A DNA stretch of 38,522 bases from Verrucomicrobia bacterium Ga0077533 (lineage in GTDB: Bacteria > Verrucomicrobiota > Verrucomicrobiia > Opitutales > Opitutaceae). Of this stretch, positions 35,387 through 38,522 are shown one piece after another; the first letter of the stretch is position 1, and each line of letters starts with the position of its first letter. The stretch is taken from NCBI GenBank assembly GCA_001464505.1, contig LNEH01000114.1, forward strand, positions 1 through 38,522, read 5' to 3'. A program made the position numbers and the translations under genes. Below the pieces are notes generated by a model. It searched no databases, had not been told where the DNA came from, and saw nothing but the letters and a program-made list of their open reading frames with translations.

Positions 35387-36163
35387 TCATGTCCGCAGGC
35401 TAAGCCACTCGATGCGCTCGGCGCGACCAGATTTCGCGAACTCCACCAGCGCGGCCGACAGGCGGTTGTCGCCGATCGCGACATCAAAACGGCGCGGCAT
35501 GCCGTCGAGGAACCGGCCGACGACCGGCCCGATTTCCCGGCCCAACACCGATTCGTGGGGACCGGTCATGCCGACATCGCACAGGAAGGCCGTTTGCTTG
35601 CGCAGCAGCGATGCATCCGCCGTGGCGACATGCGTGTGCGTGCCCAGCACCGCGGTGGCGCGGCCGTCGAGATGCCAGCCCAGGGCCTGTTTCTCGGAGG
35701 TTGCCTCGGCGTGGATCTCCACCAAGGCCCCGTCGAACTTTCCGGCCAGTCGCATGAGCAACGCATCGGCGCAAAGGAACGGGCACTCAGCCTTGGCACC
35801 CATAAAACTGCGACCCAACACGGTGAACACGAGCAGCCGGAAGCCGTTTTTCTCGACGATGACATGGTCGTGTCCCGGGCAACCAGGCGGCAGGTTGGCC
35901 GGGCGGCAGACGCGATCGAACGTGGTGATTTCCTGCTCGAAGCCCCTCTGGTCCCACACGTGGTCGCCGAGCGTGATGACGTCGACGCCCGACTCGAGGA
36001 TCGATTTGCACAGGGCGCCGGTGATGCCGGCACCAGCGGCGGCGTTCTCGCCGTTGGCGATGACAAAATCAATGCCCCGCTCGGCGCGGACCTTCGGCAC
36101 CAACGCGCTGACAATTTCGCGCCCGGGCTTGCCGACGATGTCGCCGATGAAGAGGAGCTTCAT
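35387..36163 (-). CDS. YmdB-like metallophosphoesterase
   Basis: This 258-residue protein starts at [20 protein letters not shown] (ATG 36161-36163). It belongs to the TIGR00282/YmdB group of binuclear-metal phosphoesterases: metal ligands are in [32 protein letters not shown] and [11 protein letters not shown], with [14 protein letters not shown] and [13 protein letters not shown] towards the C-terminus. YmdB proteins hydrolyse cyclic nucleotides and influence RNA turnover and development in Bacillus, where the gene is next to rny; no rny is seen here. It starts 4 bp after the TolB-like stop, so the two share a transcript. Confidence 0.92.
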   Translation of the reverse strand: MKLLFIGDIVGKPGREIVSALVPKVRAERGIDFVIANGENAAAGAGITGALCKSILESGVDVITLGDHVWDQRGFEQEITTFDRVCRPANLPPGCPGHDHVIVEKNGFRLLVFTVLGRSFMGAKAECPFLCADALLMRLAGKFDGALVEIHAEATSEKQALGWHLDGRATAVLGTHTHVATADASLLRKQTAFLCDVGMTGPHESVLGREIGPVVGRFLDGMPRRFDVAIGDNRLSAALVEFAKSGRAERIEWLSLRT

Positions 36164-36167
36164 GGCC

Positions 36168-37349
36168 CTACGGCGAGAGGTAGGCGGCGCCGGAGGCGTT
36201 GCCGAGCGAGGTCGGGCTGAGGCGCGTGGCCCGGCCGGACTCGGTGTCGAGCAGCCAGAGGCTGCGGGTGTTGGCCGCGCGAAAGGTGCAGATGACGTGG
36301 CGGCCATCGGCCATCCAGACCGGCTCGATGGCGTCGGTGGGGGCCTTGGAGGCGATCTTGCTCGCGCGGGCCGCCAGGTCGAAAACGCCGATCTGGTAAC
36401 CGCTTCCCATCCTGGCGGTGAAGGCGATCTTGTTGGGATTCGCGGCGCTCCAGTCCGGCTCGGCGCAATAGCCGGAAATATTGGTGGCGAGGCGCGTCGG
36501 GGTGCCGCCGGTGGCGGGCATCGTGTAGAGCTGCGGGCCGCCGGCACTGTCGGACACGTAAACCAGGCGCGAGCCATCGGGCGACCAGGCGGGTGAAGCC
36601 TCGACGGCGGGCGTGTTGGTCAGCCGGCGGATCTGCCGGCCCTGGGCGTTGCCGACGTAAACCTCGGAGTTGCCTTCGCCGGAGAGCACCATGGCGACGC
36701 GCGAGCCGTCGGGGCTGTAGCGGCCGCCGCTGTTGGTGCCCTTGAAGCTCGCCAGCAGCGATATGCGACGATTGGTGAGCTCGAGCACGTAGATGTCGGG
36801 AAAACTGGTGCGGTAGCTCGTGAAGACGATCTTCGTGCCGTCGGGCGACCAGCGCGGGCTCATCGTCTGCTTGCCGTCGGCGGTCCAGCGCAGCACGTCG
36901 CCAAAGAATACATCGGAAGTGTAGATCTCGGTCTTGCCGGTCGTTTCGCCGACGAAAGCCAGCTTGCCCGCAAAGAAACCGCGCAGGCCGCTGGTTTTGG
37001 TCACGGCCACGTCGGCGGCGCGGAGCAGCGCGTTGCGCAGGCTGGTGCCGGTGACAGTCTCGGTATGCACCGGCGTCTCGGCGCTGCCTTTCGTGATGCT
37101 GACGGTGACCTGGTTGGCTCCCGCCGGGGCAAAGGTGAGATGGAATGAACCGCCGCTGGCGACGGGGCGGTAGCGGCCATGAGCGCCGAAGGCCTTGAGC
37201 GCGAGGTTTTGCAACTCGGGCGACGACGAGCTGAGCGTGATCGCGGTGGTCTGGGTGTCGGCGTTGACATCAACGATACCGATCTCGCGCTGCGCGAAGA
37301 GGGGCGCAGCGAGCACGAACCCGAGGAACAGGCGAAAGGTGGTCAGCAT
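36168..37349 (-). CDS. TolB-like periplasmic beta-propeller protein
   Basis: This 393-residue protein has a signal peptide ([20 protein letters not shown]) and the two-part TolB design. An N-terminal alpha/beta domain covers about 20-125. It is followed by a six-bladed WD40-like propeller with PD40 repeats: [54 protein letters not shown], and further weaker copies. TolB in the Tol-Pal system binds Pal and helps outer-membrane constriction. tolA, tolQ, tolR and pal are not adjacent, so I call it TolB-like. It is divergent from the Mrp gene and likely shares a transcript with the phosphoesterase. Confidence 0.86.
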   Translation of the reverse strand: MLTTFRLFLGFVLAAPLFAQREIGIVDVNADTQTTAITLSSSSPELQNLALKAFGAHGRYRPVASGGSFHLTFAPAGANQVTVSITKGSAETPVHTETVTGTSLRNALLRAADVAVTKTSGLRGFFAGKLAFVGETTGKTEIYTSDVFFGDVLRWTADGKQTMSPRWSPDGTKIVFTSYRTSFPDIYVLELTNRRISLLASFKGTNSGGRYSPDGSRVAMVLSGEGNSEVYVGNAQGRQIRRLTNTPAVEASPAWSPDGSRLVYVSDSAGGPQLYTMPATGGTPTRLATNISGYCAEPDWSAANPNKIAFTARMGSGYQIGVFDLAARASKIASKAPTDAIEPVWMADGRHVICTFRAANTRSLWLLDTESGRATRLSPTSLGNASGAAYLSP

Positions 37350-37460
37350 GAGGGTGAGTCTGGAATTGATGGAGAAAGTTCACGGCCGGTTTTTGTTTTA
37401 CTCCCGGCAGCCTACTCACAAGGTCAAAGCCCACTCTTTTCCAAGCCATTTTCTCTCATT

Positions 37461-38519
37461 GTGACTGCCAATAACATCAAGGAAGCCCTCAAGCAGGTAA
37501 AGTATCCCGGATTCAGCCGCGACATCGTCTCTTTCGGACTCGTGCGCTCCGCGACATTCACCGACGGCACCGCCCAGGTCGCCGTGGCCATCACGACCTC
37601 GGACCCGAAGGTGCCGTTGACACTCAAGGCCGAGATCGAGAAATGCCTGCGCGCGCTGCCCGGCGTGAAAGACGTGATCATCGAGCTCGCCGTCTCCGCC
37701 GCCAAGGCCCCGCCCGCCGGCGGCACCGGCGGAGCCACCGGCACCGCCCCCGCCGGACTGAAACATTCCGTTGCCATCGCCTCGGGCAAGGGCGGCGTGG
37801 GCAAGTCCACCTTTGCGGTCAATCTTGCCTGCGCCCTCGCGCAGATTTTGGAAAAACGCGGCCGCCCCGGGCGCGTCGGCCTGATGGATTGCGACATCTA
37901 CGGCCCGTCCGTGCCCCTGATGATGGGCTTGCAGGGCCGGCCGGCCATCGACGGCGAGTCACTGGTGCCGCTGGAGCGCTACGGTGTCAAAGTGATGTCC
38001 ATGGGCTTCCTTGTGGATGACAGCACGCCGGTTGTCTGGCGCGGCCCGATGATCATGAAAACCATCCAGCAATTCGTCCAGAACGTGAAATGGGGCGAGT
38101 TGGACGTGCTGCTGGTCGATCTGCCCCCCGGCACGGGCGACGCCCAGCTTTCACTGGTTCAGACCCTCCCTCTTGATGGGGCCATCATCGTCACCACGCC
38201 CCAGACAGCCGCGACCAACGTCGCCCGGAAGGGCGGCCTGATGTTCCAAAAGGTCAATGTCCCGCTCTTCGGCGTGGCCGAGAACATGAGCTGGTTCGAG
38301 GACGCCAACGGCAACCGGCAGTCCCTCTTCGGCGAAGGCGGCGGGGCCACCACGGCCGAACTGCTCGGCACCGTGCTGCTGGGCCAGGTGCCGCTCCACC
38401 CGGAGATCCGGGCGGGCGGCGACTCCGGCCACCCCGTCACCGTCAACACCCCGGACAGCAAACCGGCGCAGGTTTTCCGCGAGATCGCGGAGAATCTGCT
38501 CACGCGGCTGAAATTGTAG
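37461..38519 (+). CDS. Mrp/ApbC iron-sulfur carrier ATPase
   Basis: This 352-residue P-loop ATPase carries and delivers Fe-S clusters. The start is a GTG at 37461 (TANNIKEALKQVKYPGFS follows), chosen because the open frame upstream is non-conserved. An N-terminal MIP18/DUF59 domain (about 1-80, ending PGVKDVIIELAV) and a Gly/Ala-rich linker precede the ATPase: deviant Walker A SGKGGVGKSTFAVNLA, GLMDCDIYGPSVPLMMG, VVWRGPMIMKTIQQF, Walker B-like VLLVDLPPGTGDAQLS, and AENMSWFEDANG. The CxxC that binds the bridging cluster in many Mrp proteins is absent at the MSWF site, which is not rare in the family. The stop is 3 bp from the window end. Confidence 0.95.
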   Translation: MTANNIKEALKQVKYPGFSRDIVSFGLVRSATFTDGTAQVAVAITTSDPKVPLTLKAEIEKCLRALPGVKDVIIELAVSAAKAPPAGGTGGATGTAPAGLKHSVAIASGKGGVGKSTFAVNLACALAQILEKRGRPGRVGLMDCDIYGPSVPLMMGLQGRPAIDGESLVPLERYGVKVMSMGFLVDDSTPVVWRGPMIMKTIQQFVQNVKWGELDVLLVDLPPGTGDAQLSLVQTLPLDGAIIVTTPQTAATNVARKGGLMFQKVNVPLFGVAENMSWFEDANGNRQSLFGEGGGATTAELLGTVLLGQVPLHPEIRAGGDSGHPVTVNTPDSKPAQVFREIAENLLTRLKL

Positions 38520-38522
38520 GTC

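Noticed and set aside
35340-36596. Long plus-strand ORFs over 34646-36596
   Set aside because: They are antisense to the PIG-L, YmdB-like and TolB-like genes, which all show conserved motifs.

Overview
The window is GC-rich bacterial chromosome carrying mostly housekeeping genes. Gene content, secreted DUF-type hydrolases, scarce Shine-Dalgarno sequences and abundant palindromic intergenic repeats suggest a Verrucomicrobiota member, perhaps Opitutaceae. That placement is an inference from general resemblance; no rRNA or marker comparison was possible.

The main find is an apparently intact diversity-generating retroelement (DGR) at about 1.83-4.91 kb, on the minus strand between gpmI and aspS. 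In transcription order it has: (i) a secreted target protein with PEGA-like repeats and a C-terminal formylglycine-generating-enzyme/C-type-lectin-like domain ending in a 125-bp variable repeat (VR, 3558-3682); (ii) a small HRDC-domain accessory protein; (iii) a reverse transcriptase with the DGR-type IGxxxSQ motif and a YMDD catalytic box; (iv) a 125-bp template repeat (TR, 1932-2056) inside the 3' end of the RT reading frame. TR and VR differ at 20 positions, and all 20 are adenines in the coding-sense TR (20 of its 27 adenines). The flank just beyond the repeats is inverted between the TR and VR copies and forms a hairpin at VR.

Layout: partial aspS (1-1667, minus); DGR (1852-4906, minus); gpmI (minus); hemH and a response regulator (plus); a membrane protein with two cyclic-nucleotide-binding domains (minus); a frameshifted SulP transporter, ruvC and recF (minus); multi-hairpin element 1; a cyclophilin (plus); a secreted DUF1570-like metallopeptidase and ald (minus); multi-hairpin element 2; a DUF885 peptidase (minus) divergent from folA (plus); a serine hydrolase, an ECF sigma factor with a membrane partner, and a gamma-carbonic-anhydrase-like protein (minus); a CNT nucleoside transporter (plus); an AsmA/YdbH-like protein, glgP, mutL and argH (minus); a small secreted protein (plus) converging on an OsmC protein (minus); a PIG-L deacetylase, a YmdB-like phosphoesterase and a TolB-like propeller (minus); and an Mrp/ApbC ATPase (plus).

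A second theme is repeats. Two copies of a roughly 210-265 bp element made of tandem hairpins lie beside recF and ald. Several REP-like palindromes fill intergenic gaps. REP-like or tandem sequence also sits inside the coding regions of folA and mutL. No tRNA, rRNA, CRISPR array, transposase or prophage gene was recognised.
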